Source of the DNA: Pseudobutyrivibrio sp.
Lineage (GTDB): Bacteria > Bacillota_A > Clostridia > Lachnospirales > Lachnospiraceae
Direction of reading: 5' to 3'
Assembly (NCBI GenBank): GCA_024691465.1
Contig: JAILNO010000165.1
Coordinates: 1-5,769, forward strand
DNA length: 5,769 nucleotides
The notes under the pieces are model-generated. The model saw nothing but the letters and a program-made list of their open reading frames with translations, had not been told where the DNA came from and searched no databases. The position numbers were made by a program, and so were the translations under genes. This document shows positions 1 to 5,304 of the stretch, piece after piece (positions within the stretch are counted from its first letter, which is position 1; every line of letters starts with the position of its first letter).

Positions 1-6
1 AAAATA

Positions 7-117
7 GAAGCAGTTTATAATGTGAACTGGGCACGCGGAGCCATGGACGGCGCAGCGAGCCTTAAAATGAAACGGACTGATTTTTAAGGCGGTGCCCATT
101 CACAAATAAACTGCTTC
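7..117. repeat. 111-bp imperfect palindrome with nested hairpin (MITE- or ERIC-like element, or structured RNA)
   Basis: The two ends are near-perfect inverted copies. 7-18 pairs with 106-117 (12 bp, GAAGCAGTTTAT against ATAAACTGCTTC), 21-26 pairs with 99-104, and 28-34 pairs with 92-98, giving 25 base pairs broken only by a small internal loop (19-20/105) and one bulge (27). Inside, 59-67 (GCCTTAAAA) pairs perfectly with 82-90 (TTTTAAGGC) around a 14-nt loop, and 35-53 can form a weaker third stem, so the whole would fold as a three-way junction. No T-tract follows either arm, so it is not an ordinary terminator. A reading frame is open from position 1 to a TAA at 85-87, but its codons are unlike the neighbouring genes and it lies within the palindrome, so I do not call it coding. 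Long terminal inverted repeats with no gene fit a miniature mobile or dispersed intergenic element; a transcribed RNA is the alternative. No clear target-site duplication is seen. Confidence 0.7.
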
Positions 118-188
118 GTAATTTTACTTAGCAAACGGGTCAGGGAAGCAGTTGCCCTATAAGTTTTGTAGAAGCTTCTTGTAGTTTA

Positions 189-238
189 CACTGGTGTCTG
201 TCCCCTACATACAATCCCTTCGAATTGCAAAACCAGTG
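189..238. repeat. Inverted repeat CACTGGT/ACCAGTG
   Basis: 189-195 CACTGGT is the exact reverse complement of 232-238 ACCAGTG, with three more A:T pairs outside one mismatch (185-187 with 240-242). The 36-nt loop contains GGTGTCTGTCCCC overlapping the left arm (193-205) and the palindrome TTCGAA (219-224). It could be the stem of an RNA or the end of a decayed mobile element. Function unknown. Confidence 0.4.
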
Positions 239-323
239 AAAAGACGCCCACTTTAAGCTCCCTTTTGACCCTAAGAAAATCTATAATCCTTGCGCTGTCA
301 GGCGCAAAAAGAGGTACGGCGCC

Positions 324-341
324 GGGCAGGGTGGGTTGGGG
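324..341 (+). other. G-quadruplex motif (four G-runs)
   Basis: Four runs of at least three G occur with loops of 2, 1 and 2 nt: GGG-CA-GGG-T-GGG-TT-GGGG. This meets the standard G3+N1-7 definition with very short loops, which favours a stable parallel fold. It lies on the coding strand about 58 bp upstream of the -35 box of the L,D-transpeptidase gene. Whether it folds in the cell or acts on transcription is inference. Confidence 0.6.
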
Positions 342-374
342 CTGGAATTACAAAAATTGTTGAAATTGTATAAA

Positions 375-415
375 ATTACGAAAAAATAACGAAAACGGTT
401 GATTTATTACGAAAA
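375..415 (+). promoter_or_regulatory. Three tandem copies of ATWACGAAAA, candidate operator
   Basis: The 10-mer occurs at 375-384 (ATTACGAAAA), 386-395 (ATAACGAAAA) and 406-415 (ATTACGAAAA). Start-to-start distances are 11 and 20 bp, close to one and two helical turns, so all copies face roughly the same side of the DNA. The first two lie just upstream of the -35 box (399-404) and the third fills the spacer before the -10. That arrangement resembles the binding array of a regulator of the downstream L,D-transpeptidase gene. I do not recognise the motif as that of a named regulator; the WalR consensus (TGTWAH-N5-TGTWAH) was not found. Confidence 0.45.
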
Positions 416-427
416 AGTTTTTATAAT
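399..427 (+). promoter_or_regulatory. Sigma-A promoter of the L,D-transpeptidase gene
   Basis: TTGATT (399-404) and a perfect TATAAT (422-427) are separated by exactly 17 bp. Transcription would start near 434, leaving a leader of about 26 nt before the ATG at 460. No riboswitch could fit in so short a leader. Confidence 0.8.
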
Positions 428-459
428 CCTCAAGTGTGTAATTTAGAAAGAGGTTATTT

Positions 460-1320
460 ATGTTATTAAAAGGCAAGAAGAGTTTAGTAGTTCTTACGTT
501 GATCGTATCTTTTTTCGTAGGTGGTATGAGCACATCAATTACTGCGAAAGCAGCTAGTCCATATGCTTTATATGTTAATAGAGGTGCCAATACAGTTACT
601 GTTATGTCTATGGATGCTACGGGACAGTATACAGTTCCTGTTAAGGCTTATGTTTGCTCGGTAGGGGCTAATCCTGAGGATACTCCTACTGGTGTGTTTG
701 CAACTTCAGATTATTATGAGTGGAGACAGTTGTTTGGCAATAGTTATGGTAGATATGCTATCAGATTCAATGGCCATATTCTTTTCCATTCAGTTCCATA
801 TGCTTCTCAGAATGTTAATTCATTGAGGGGTAATGCATTTAATATGCTTGGAGAGGGAGCATCTCAGGGATGTGTCAGAATGGCTGTAGGTGATCTTAAG
901 TGGATCTATGATAATTGTAAGGCTGGTACTCCAGTGGTTGTGTATGATGATGCAGCTAATCCAGGTCCTCTTGGCAAGCCATCGGCTGTTAAGCTTGATG
1001 TGAATGCGGGGCTTATTGGCTTTGATCCTACTGAGGAGGCAGCTTATAATCCTTGGATGAATCTGGTGCCTAATCAGTATCTTAAGCAGGATTCAGGCGA
1101 TGGAGTTATTCATGGTTTCGTGGGTATGAATGAGGAAGTGCTTAAGCAGTATATCGGTGCTAGATATAGTGATGGTACTGAGATTCCTACCTGGAATTAT
1201 TCTATCCAGATTAATGGTAATTACAATCCTTATGCTTCAGGTACATATGTGGTATGGGTTAAGGTTGCTGATAATAAGGGATATACTTCTGTTGAGAGAC
1301 AGTATACTATTCAATTATAA
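460..1320 (+). CDS. Secreted L,D-transpeptidase (YkuD domain) with C-terminal Ig-like domain
   Basis: This 286-residue protein probably cross-links or remodels peptidoglycan outside the membrane, forming 3-3 bonds or related linkages through a catalytic cysteine. Residues 1-31 are a Sec signal peptide: a basic start (KGKK), a hydrophobic core 9-22 and an AKA site before A32. The YkuD domain spans about 35-163. It has the conserved histidine in FHSVPY (H110) and the catalytic motif SQGCVRM with C138 and R140. The H-to-S gap (24 residues) is longer than the classic HX14-17[S/T]XGC pattern, as I recall for clostridial members. The linker IGFDPT...NPW (186-199) leads to an Ig-like beta domain (~202-286) ending in SGTYVVWVKVADNKG...YTIQL. 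The start is fixed by AAAGAGG (447-453), six bases from the ATG, and by the signal peptide. It is monocistronic: own promoter, terminator directly after the stop. Which linkage or partner it uses cannot be told from sequence. Confidence 0.92.
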   Translation: MLLKGKKSLVVLTLIVSFFVGGMSTSITAKAASPYALYVNRGANTVTVMSMDATGQYTVPVKAYVCSVGANPEDTPTGVFATSDYYEWRQLFGNSYGRYAIRFNGHILFHSVPYASQNVNSLRGNAFNMLGEGASQGCVRMAVGDLKWIYDNCKAGTPVVVYDDAANPGPLGKPSAVKLDVNAGLIGFDPTEEAAYNPWMNLVPNQYLKQDSGDGVIHGFVGMNEEVLKQYIGARYSDGTEIPTWNYSIQINGNYNPYASGTYVVWVKVADNKGYTSVERQYTIQL

Positions 1321-1325
1321 AAAAG

Positions 1326-1358
1326 AGCTTTGCTATGATTTCATAGCAAAGCTTTTTT
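1326..1358. terminator. Bidirectional rho-independent terminator between convergent genes
   Basis: 1326-1338 (AGCTTTGCTATGA) and 1341-1353 (its exact reverse complement) form a 13-bp stem with a two-base centre, in practice 12 bp and a tetraloop. The plus side is followed by six T (1353-1358). On the minus side the stem is followed, after one C, by six T (A-tract 1319-1324). It therefore serves both the L,D-transpeptidase gene and nth. Its tracts overlap the stop codons: the nth TAA (1357-1359) shares the plus-strand T-tract, and the transpeptidase TAA merges with the A-tract. Confidence 0.93.
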
Positions 1359-1989
1359 AGATTCGTTTCTTGCAGATGTCCTCGAGACAGCAGCGGTCAC
1401 AGTATGGAGCGGTGCGAGCAGTGCAGATGGCTCTGCCGTGGTCCACCAGACGATGACATAGTTCGTTGCCTTCTTCGGGAGGGATGATCTTGCGTAGGGC
1501 CATCTCTACCTTGGTAGGCTCCTTTATGTTGTCCACGAGACCTATACGGTTGGATAGGCGTATGGCATGGGTGTCGGTGACGATGGCTGGCTTGCCAAAT
1601 ACGTCCCCTAGGATCAGGTTGGCTGACTTGCGGCCTACACCTGGAAGCTTAAGCAGGGCCTCCATGGTGTCTGGCACCTGACAGTTGTATACTTCCTTAA
1701 GCATGCGCATGCAGGCTACTATGTCTCTGGCCTTGGACTTGCCTAGACCGCAGGGGCGGACGATGGATTCCACATCGGCCACATCAGCATAGGCTAGGGC
1801 TTCGATAGTGGGATACTTGGCATATAGATTAGGGACTATTTCATTGACTCTGGCATCGGTGCACTGGGCTGCCAGTCTGACACTGACTAGGAGCTTCCAT
1901 GCATCATCGTAGTCCAGGGTACAGTCCGTATATGGATATTCTTTTTTGAGTCTGTCTATTACTAACAGAGCTAGTTCTTTTTTCCTCAT
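1357..1989 (-). CDS. nth: Endonuclease III (DNA glycosylase/AP lyase)
   Basis: This 210-residue enzyme removes oxidised pyrimidines from DNA and nicks the abasic site by beta-elimination, starting base excision repair. Length matches the family (about 210). The N-terminal helical part includes RLAAQCTDARVN (38-49), equivalent to the LSAQTTD region. The helix-hairpin-helix LPGVGRKSA (115-123) carries the catalytic lysine K121, and VTDTH (137-141) carries the catalytic aspartate D139. The C-terminal [4Fe-4S] ligands are C189, C197, C200 and C206. The first gap is seven residues (CTARTAPYC), not the usual six; the rest is CX2CX5C. An extra cysteine, C201, follows the third ligand. Start: ATG preceded by AGCAGG six bases upstream on the minus strand, with its own promoter. 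It is a single gene converging on the transpeptidase gene and divergent from pyrE. GC content looks clearly higher (sampled lines 47-63%) than in both neighbours (about 37-40% in sampled lines). Confidence 0.95.
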   Translation of the reverse strand: MRKKELALLVIDRLKKEYPYTDCTLDYDDAWKLLVSVRLAAQCTDARVNEIVPNLYAKYPTIEALAYADVADVESIVRPCGLGKSKARDIVACMRMLKEVYNCQVPDTMEALLKLPGVGRKSANLILGDVFGKPAIVTDTHAIRLSNRIGLVDNIKEPTKVEMALRKIIPPEEGNELCHRLVDHGRAICTARTAPYCDRCCLEDICKKRI

Positions 1990-2025
1990 AGGTTACCTGC
2001 TGTTCTAGTACTTTGTGATTAATTG

Positions 2026-2055
2026 ATTATAAGGCCTAGAGCGGTTTTAAGTCAA
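2026..2055 (-). promoter_or_regulatory. Sigma-A promoter of nth
   Basis: Read on the minus strand, TTGACT (2055-2050) and TATAAT (2031-2026) are 18 bp apart. Transcription would start near 2019, giving a leader of about 30 nt before the nth ATG at 1989. It is separate from the pyrE promoter, which begins 65 bp away in the opposite direction; the AT-rich stretch 2056-2120 between them shows no further feature I can support. Confidence 0.7.
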
Positions 2056-2120
2056 AGAGATTGGTGAAAATTAACATGTAAATGCTAATTTAACAATAGT
2101 ACCTTTGGCATATGGCTTTA

Positions 2121-2149
2121 TTGAAAATAACCCCACGTTATGTTACAAT
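2121..2149 (+). promoter_or_regulatory. Sigma-A promoter of the pyrE operon
   Basis: TTGAAA (2121-2126) and TACAAT (2144-2149) are separated by 17 bp. Transcription would start near 2156, about 43 nt upstream of the pyrE ATG at 2199. The leader is too short for an attenuator of the pyr type, and no PyrR-binding stem or terminator is seen in it. Confidence 0.75.
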
Positions 2150-2154
2150 CGTGG
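2133..2154. promoter_or_regulatory. Inverted repeat CCACG-N12-CGTGG around the -10 box, candidate operator
   Basis: CCACG (2133-2137) and CGTGG (2150-2154) are exact inverted copies with 12 bp between them, and the -10 box TACAAT lies inside. Centre-to-centre distance is 17 bp, not a perfect fit to one or two helical turns. The right arm ends about at the transcription start, so it is better read as a DNA site for a repressor than as RNA structure. The dyad is short and may be chance. Confidence 0.3.
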
Positions 2155-2186
2155 AGGTTTTTAAGAGATTTAATCTGATTGTGATT

Positions 2187-2192
2187 GGAGAG
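2187..2192 (+). promoter_or_regulatory. Ribosome binding site that fixes the pyrE start
   Basis: GGAGAG lies six bases before the ATG at 2199. The frame is open further upstream to an ATG at 2112, but that codon lacks a Shine-Dalgarno sequence and lies upstream of the -35 box, so the longer form would not be made from this promoter. Confidence 0.85.
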
Positions 2193-2198
2193 TTTAAT

Positions 2199-2885
2199 AT
2201 GGAAAGTTATAAGTCAGAATTTATAGAGTTTATGGTGGAGTCTGATGTCCTGAAGTTTGGTGATTTTACATTGAAGTCTGGGCGTAAGTCTCCTTTTTTT
2301 ATGAATGCAGGTGGGTATGTAACAGGTAGTCAGCTCATGAGATTGGGCGAGTATTATGCTAAGGCTATACATAATGCATACGGAGATGATTTCGATGTGT
2401 TATTCGGACCAGCCTATAAGGGTATACCACTTGCTGTTATTACAGCTGAGGCTTTCTATAAGCTATACGGTAAGGAGATTAAGTACTGCAGCAACCGTAA
2501 GGAAGCTAAGGATCACGGTGCTGATATGGGTTCACTTCTTGGATATAAGATTCAGGATGGTGATAGAGTAGTTATGATCGAGGATGTTACTACTTCTGGC
2601 AAGAGTATGGAGGAGACAGTTCCTATCGTACGTGCACAGGGTGATGTAACTATAGTAGGTCTTATGGTTTCACTTAACCGCCAGGAGGTAGGTCTCTCTG
2701 GTGACAAGTCTAAGACAGCTCTTAATGAAGTAGCTGAGACATATGGATTTAAGACTGGTGCTATCGTTTCCATGGATGAGGTAGTTGAGCATCTATATAA
2801 TAGAGAGTGCCAGGGTAAGGTAGTTATTGATGATGAGATGAAGAGTCGCATCGATGCATACTATAAGGAGTATGGAGTACAGTAA
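2199..2885 (+). CDS. pyrE: Orotate phosphoribosyltransferase
   Basis: This 228-residue cytosolic enzyme joins orotate to PRPP to give orotidine 5'-monophosphate, the fifth step of de novo pyrimidine synthesis. The N-terminal part has the orotate-side segment FTLKSGRKSPFFMNAGG (23-39). The mobile catalytic loop is RKEAKDHG (100-107), with the conserved K101, K104 and H106. The PRPP-binding signature is VVMIEDVTTSGKS (124-136). Length agrees with the longer clostridial form (about 210-230). The start at 2199 is chosen because of its GGAGAG site, the promoter at 2121-2149 and the family N-terminus; an upstream in-frame ATG at 2112 would add 29 residues that look non-coding. It is the first gene of the apparent operon, and its TAA overlaps the next ATG by one base. 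No other pyrimidine genes are adjacent in the window. Confidence 0.95.
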   Translation: MESYKSEFIEFMVESDVLKFGDFTLKSGRKSPFFMNAGGYVTGSQLMRLGEYYAKAIHNAYGDDFDVLFGPAYKGIPLAVITAEAFYKLYGKEIKYCSNRKEAKDHGADMGSLLGYKIQDGDRVVMIEDVTTSGKSMEETVPIVRAQGDVTIVGLMVSLNRQEVGLSGDKSKTALNEVAETYGFKTGAIVSMDEVVEHLYNRECQGKVVIDDEMKSRIDAYYKEYGVQ

Positions 2886-3220
2886 TGGCTAGAGGACGTT
2901 TCCACAGACGTAATTCATATGGCAATCAGCTGAAGGCATTGCCTATTGAGGCTATGTATGCAGCTGGAGTGTCACTTTTTTCATTGATAGTATTCGGAGC
3001 AGTTATTGCAATCTCAGTCTATATGGCTGGTGAGACACCTAGATGGGTAGGTGGCATAGGAACTCTAGGATTCCTGGTTGCACTGTGTGCTCTCATATTT
3101 AATATTGGTCAGATGAAGACCAAGACAGAGTTTAAGTATCGTATTGTTTGTTTAAGTATCAGTATACTAGCCATGGTTATCTGGATGGCTACACTGATAG
3201 TTGGTTTAGTTAGAGGATAG
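2885..3220 (+). CDS. Small three-pass membrane protein of unknown function
   Basis: This 111-residue protein has a short basic N-terminus (RGRFHRR) and three hydrophobic segments at about 24-48, 54-76 and 86-109. The loop MKTKTEFKYR (77-86) is positively charged. By the positive-inside rule the N-terminus and this loop are cytoplasmic and the C-terminus is outside. There is no signal peptidase site, catalytic motif or metal-binding cluster that I can see. It may match a Lachnospiraceae DUF family of small membrane proteins (DUF6142 is my best memory, weakly held). The ATG overlaps the pyrE stop (TAATG), and GGAG at 2874-2877 lies inside the end of pyrE, so translation is probably coupled to pyrE. 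Only four bases separate its stop from the next ATG. Function cannot be assigned. Confidence 0.85.
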   Translation: MARGRFHRRNSYGNQLKALPIEAMYAAGVSLFSLIVFGAVIAISVYMAGETPRWVGGIGTLGFLVALCALIFNIGQMKTKTEFKYRIVCLSISILAMVIWMATLIVGLVRG

Positions 3221-3224
3221 ATTT

Positions 3225-5273
3225 ATGAGTAATTCTTTTTATAAAGAGACAGATGATATAATCGAGCGCTTTGAGCTTGCTACAGAGCGTATCTCTCAGA
3301 TTAAGGATGATAAGGAACTACCTGAGCAGCTTCAGGCTTACTTTAATCAGGTGGCAGATTATGTCATGACAGTGCTTCCTGTTATGGAGCGCGCTATCGA
3401 TGGCACTATCGGTGAGCGCACTATTGAGCAGTGCCAGGCTGATAATGACGCCATCTTTGCTATCTATGAGTCTGAGACTTATGAGAAGAGCTTCCTTTGC
3501 CCTACTTATGCAGTGGCAGAGCTTGGTCAGGAGTTGGGCGGAGTTCTCTCGGCAGTATTTTATAAAGTTACTAATATCGTTCAGGCTGCTTTTGCAGGTA
3601 GGGTAGACAGATTCACTATCTACTGTGAGTTACTTCTTCAGGTGTATGGCCTATGCCAGATGGAGGAAGAGGATAAGTATCGCAGAGAGAGTGTGGTGGA
3701 TGCTCTCTATTCATTTACCCATGATTACAGCCAGATGTTCATATCAGAGAGTCTTATCAGCATGATTGACCCTGATTATGATTTCTATACTAATATCATT
3801 ATGAAGGATGATCTCTCAGATGATAGATATATGTACAAGTATGGTATGTATATCGGACCTAATGAGAGACAGATTGCAGCTCACCTTAGGAGCATGCCAC
3901 ATGAGGATGTGGTAGCTATGGCCCGCACTTATGTGGAGGGCTATATCAAGGGATTCGAGACCACCTGCAAGGATATCTCTATTAAGGATACAGTTGGTGT
4001 GGAAGCGCCAGTTGGATTCGAGCTTATGACCAGGGAGGCCATCAGATTATTCGATGAGGCAGGTCTGGCATCTACTGTTAGATTCGGTGGTACCACCTCT
4101 CGTAACCTTTATTCTTCAGTGCCTAATAAGCAGTGTGAGTACGACCATAAGGATGATAGGGCATACTACTGGGATAAGGGTATGGCAGATAGGATGCTTG
4201 AGGTTCAGAAGAACACTCTTGAGAAGCATAAGGATCTGGCAGCTGTATATGGTGGTCCTGCGGTTATTGAGACCTTTGGTGAGGTTCCATTCGAGCCTGT
4301 TAACAGAGAGGCTAATGCATCATACACTGAGAAGCAGGATGAGCTTAATGTATATTACATGAGCAACAATGGCCAGATTACCAATCAGTACATTAAGGGT
4401 GAGGAGCGTAGCTTCACTATTATCTCTTATCCTATTCCTGAGATTGGTAAGGATTTCGAGGCTATATTTAATGAGACTGTTGCTGTTAATACCATGGATT
4501 ATGAGTTATATAAGACCATCCAGCAGCATATTATAGATGTGCTTGATCAGGGTGATACTGTTCACGTCACTGGTCGAGGAGACAATCACACAGATATTAC
4601 AGTTAAGCTTCACAAGCTGGATGACCCAGCTCATCAGACTAATTTCGAGAATTGCGTAGCTGATGTCAATATCCCTGTAGGTGAGGTATTTACCAGCCCT
4701 GTGCTAGAGGGTACTAATGGTGTGCTTCATGTTACACAGGTATATCTCAAGGGACTTGGCTATCGCAACTTAGAGCTTACATTTACCGACGGTAAGATTA
4801 CTTCTTATACTTGCAGCAATTTTGCTGAGGAGTCTGAGAACAAGAAATATATCTACGACAATCTACTTTACAAGCATGAGACACTTCCTATTGGAGAGTT
4901 CGCAATTGGTACTAATACCAGAGCTTTCATGATGGGACAGAAGTTTAACATAGCTGATAAGCTTCCTATTCTCATTGCTGAGAAGACAGGTCCTCACTTC
5001 GCAGTGGGTGACACTTGCTATTCTCACTCAGAGGATGTACCTATGTACAATCCAGATGGTAAGGAGTGTATTGCTCGTGATAACTCTTGCTCAATCCTTC
5101 GCAAGGAAGATATGTCTAAGGCATACTTCAATTGTCACACAGATATTACTATTCCTTACTTTGAATTAGGCGATATCACTGTACATACAGCTGATGGTCG
5201 CAAGCTTCCTGTTATAGAGCAGGGACGCTTCGTGGTTCCTGGCACAGAGGAGCTCAACAAGGTACTGGATTAA
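3225..5273 (+). CDS. M29-family metallo-aminopeptidase with long N-terminal extension
   Basis: This 682-residue protein most likely removes N-terminal amino acids from peptides in the cytosol; no signal peptide or membrane segment is present. The C-terminal ~310 residues resemble aminopeptidase T/S/II (M29). The two-metal site can be placed as E487 (in GEVFTSP), E558 (LPIGEFA), H591 (TGPHFAVG), H638 and D640 (CHTD), matching the Glu, Glu, His, His, Asp order of Thermus AmpT. Y599 could be the conserved tyrosine. VHVTGRGDNHTDITVKL (446-462) is the usual strand pair before the metal site. The segment between H591 and H638 is longer than in AmpT and carries several Cys. Typical M29 enzymes have about 370-410 residues, so roughly residues 1-370 are extra: mostly helical, acidic, no motif I recognise. 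Start is set by GAGG (3213-3216). It follows the membrane protein by four bases and precedes purE by 31 bases without a terminator. Substrate preference is unknown. Confidence 0.85.
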   Translation: MSNSFYKETDDIIERFELATERISQIKDDKELPEQLQAYFNQVADYVMTVLPVMERAIDGTIGERTIEQCQADNDAIFAIYESETYEKSFLCPTYAVAELGQELGGVLSAVFYKVTNIVQAAFAGRVDRFTIYCELLLQVYGLCQMEEEDKYRRESVVDALYSFTHDYSQMFISESLISMIDPDYDFYTNIIMKDDLSDDRYMYKYGMYIGPNERQIAAHLRSMPHEDVVAMARTYVEGYIKGFETTCKDISIKDTVGVEAPVGFELMTREAIRLFDEAGLASTVRFGGTTSRNLYSSVPNKQCEYDHKDDRAYYWDKGMADRMLEVQKNTLEKHKDLAAVYGGPAVIETFGEVPFEPVNREANASYTEKQDELNVYYMSNNGQITNQYIKGEERSFTIISYPIPEIGKDFEAIFNETVAVNTMDYELYKTIQQHIIDVLDQGDTVHVTGRGDNHTDITVKLHKLDDPAHQTNFENCVADVNIPVGEVFTSPVLEGTNGVLHVTQVYLKGLGYRNLELTFTDGKITSYTCSNFAEESENKKYIYDNLLYKHETLPIGEFAIGTNTRAFMMGQKFNIADKLPILIAEKTGPHFAVGDTCYSHSEDVPMYNPDGKECIARDNSCSILRKEDMSKAYFNCHTDITIPYFELGDITVHTADGRKLPVIEQGRFVVPGTEELNKVLD

Positions 5274-5304
5274 TAATAGATTAAATAACCTGGAGGATAA
5301 TGTT

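Larger units (their letters stand above)
118..345. other. Gene-free intergenic block with several small inverted repeats
   Basis: No open frame with a ribosome binding site is present on either strand here. The stretch contains several short dyads. 142-158 is a hairpin (AGGG/CCCT stem) whose loop side repeats GAAGCAGTT from the palindrome arm. 170-179 is the perfect palindrome AGAAGCTTCT, flanked by direct TTGTAG copies (166-171, 179-184). 189-195 pairs with 232-238. 290-295 TTGCGC pairs with 302-307 GCGCAA. 318-323 is GGCGCC. None of the hairpins is followed by a T-tract, so none is a convincing terminator. The density of dyads suggests either decayed mobile DNA or a non-coding RNA; I do not recognise a known RNA family. 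Confidence 0.5.

Noticed and set aside
1..87. Open frame from the window edge to TAA at 85-87, possibly the C-terminus of an upstream gene
   Set aside because: It lies inside the palindrome, uses CGC, CGG and GCG codons unlike the neighbouring genes, and its ending matches no family I recognise. The opposite strand is also open (ATG at 99 reading left), as expected for a palindrome. It cannot be excluded without the sequence to the left.
265..287. TTGACC and TATAAT as a promoter
   Set aside because: The spacer is only 11 bp, far from 16-18, and no good -35 exists at the right distance.
290..310. TTGCGC/GCGCAA hairpin as a terminator
   Set aside because: It is followed by A-rich sequence on the plus strand and has no T-tract on the proper side in either direction.
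1..345. Known riboswitch, tmRNA, RNase P or 6S RNA
   Set aside because: None of the core motifs I know for c-di-GMP, c-di-AMP, cobalamin, tmRNA or RNase P RNAs is present on either strand, though an Infernal search would be decisive.
348..590. 80-residue minus-strand open frame across the transpeptidase promoter and signal peptide
   Set aside because: It is antisense to a clear gene and promoter, low in complexity (Asn/Phe-rich from AT-rich DNA), and has no recognisable domain.
2112..2198. N-terminal extension of PyrE from the ATG at 2112
   Set aside because: That ATG has no ribosome binding site and lies upstream of the promoter, whose start point is near 2156. The added residues do not look like the PyrE family N-terminus.
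2552..2851. 99-residue minus-strand open frame inside pyrE
   Set aside because: Antisense shadow of the PRPP-binding half of pyrE, with no family resemblance or promoter.
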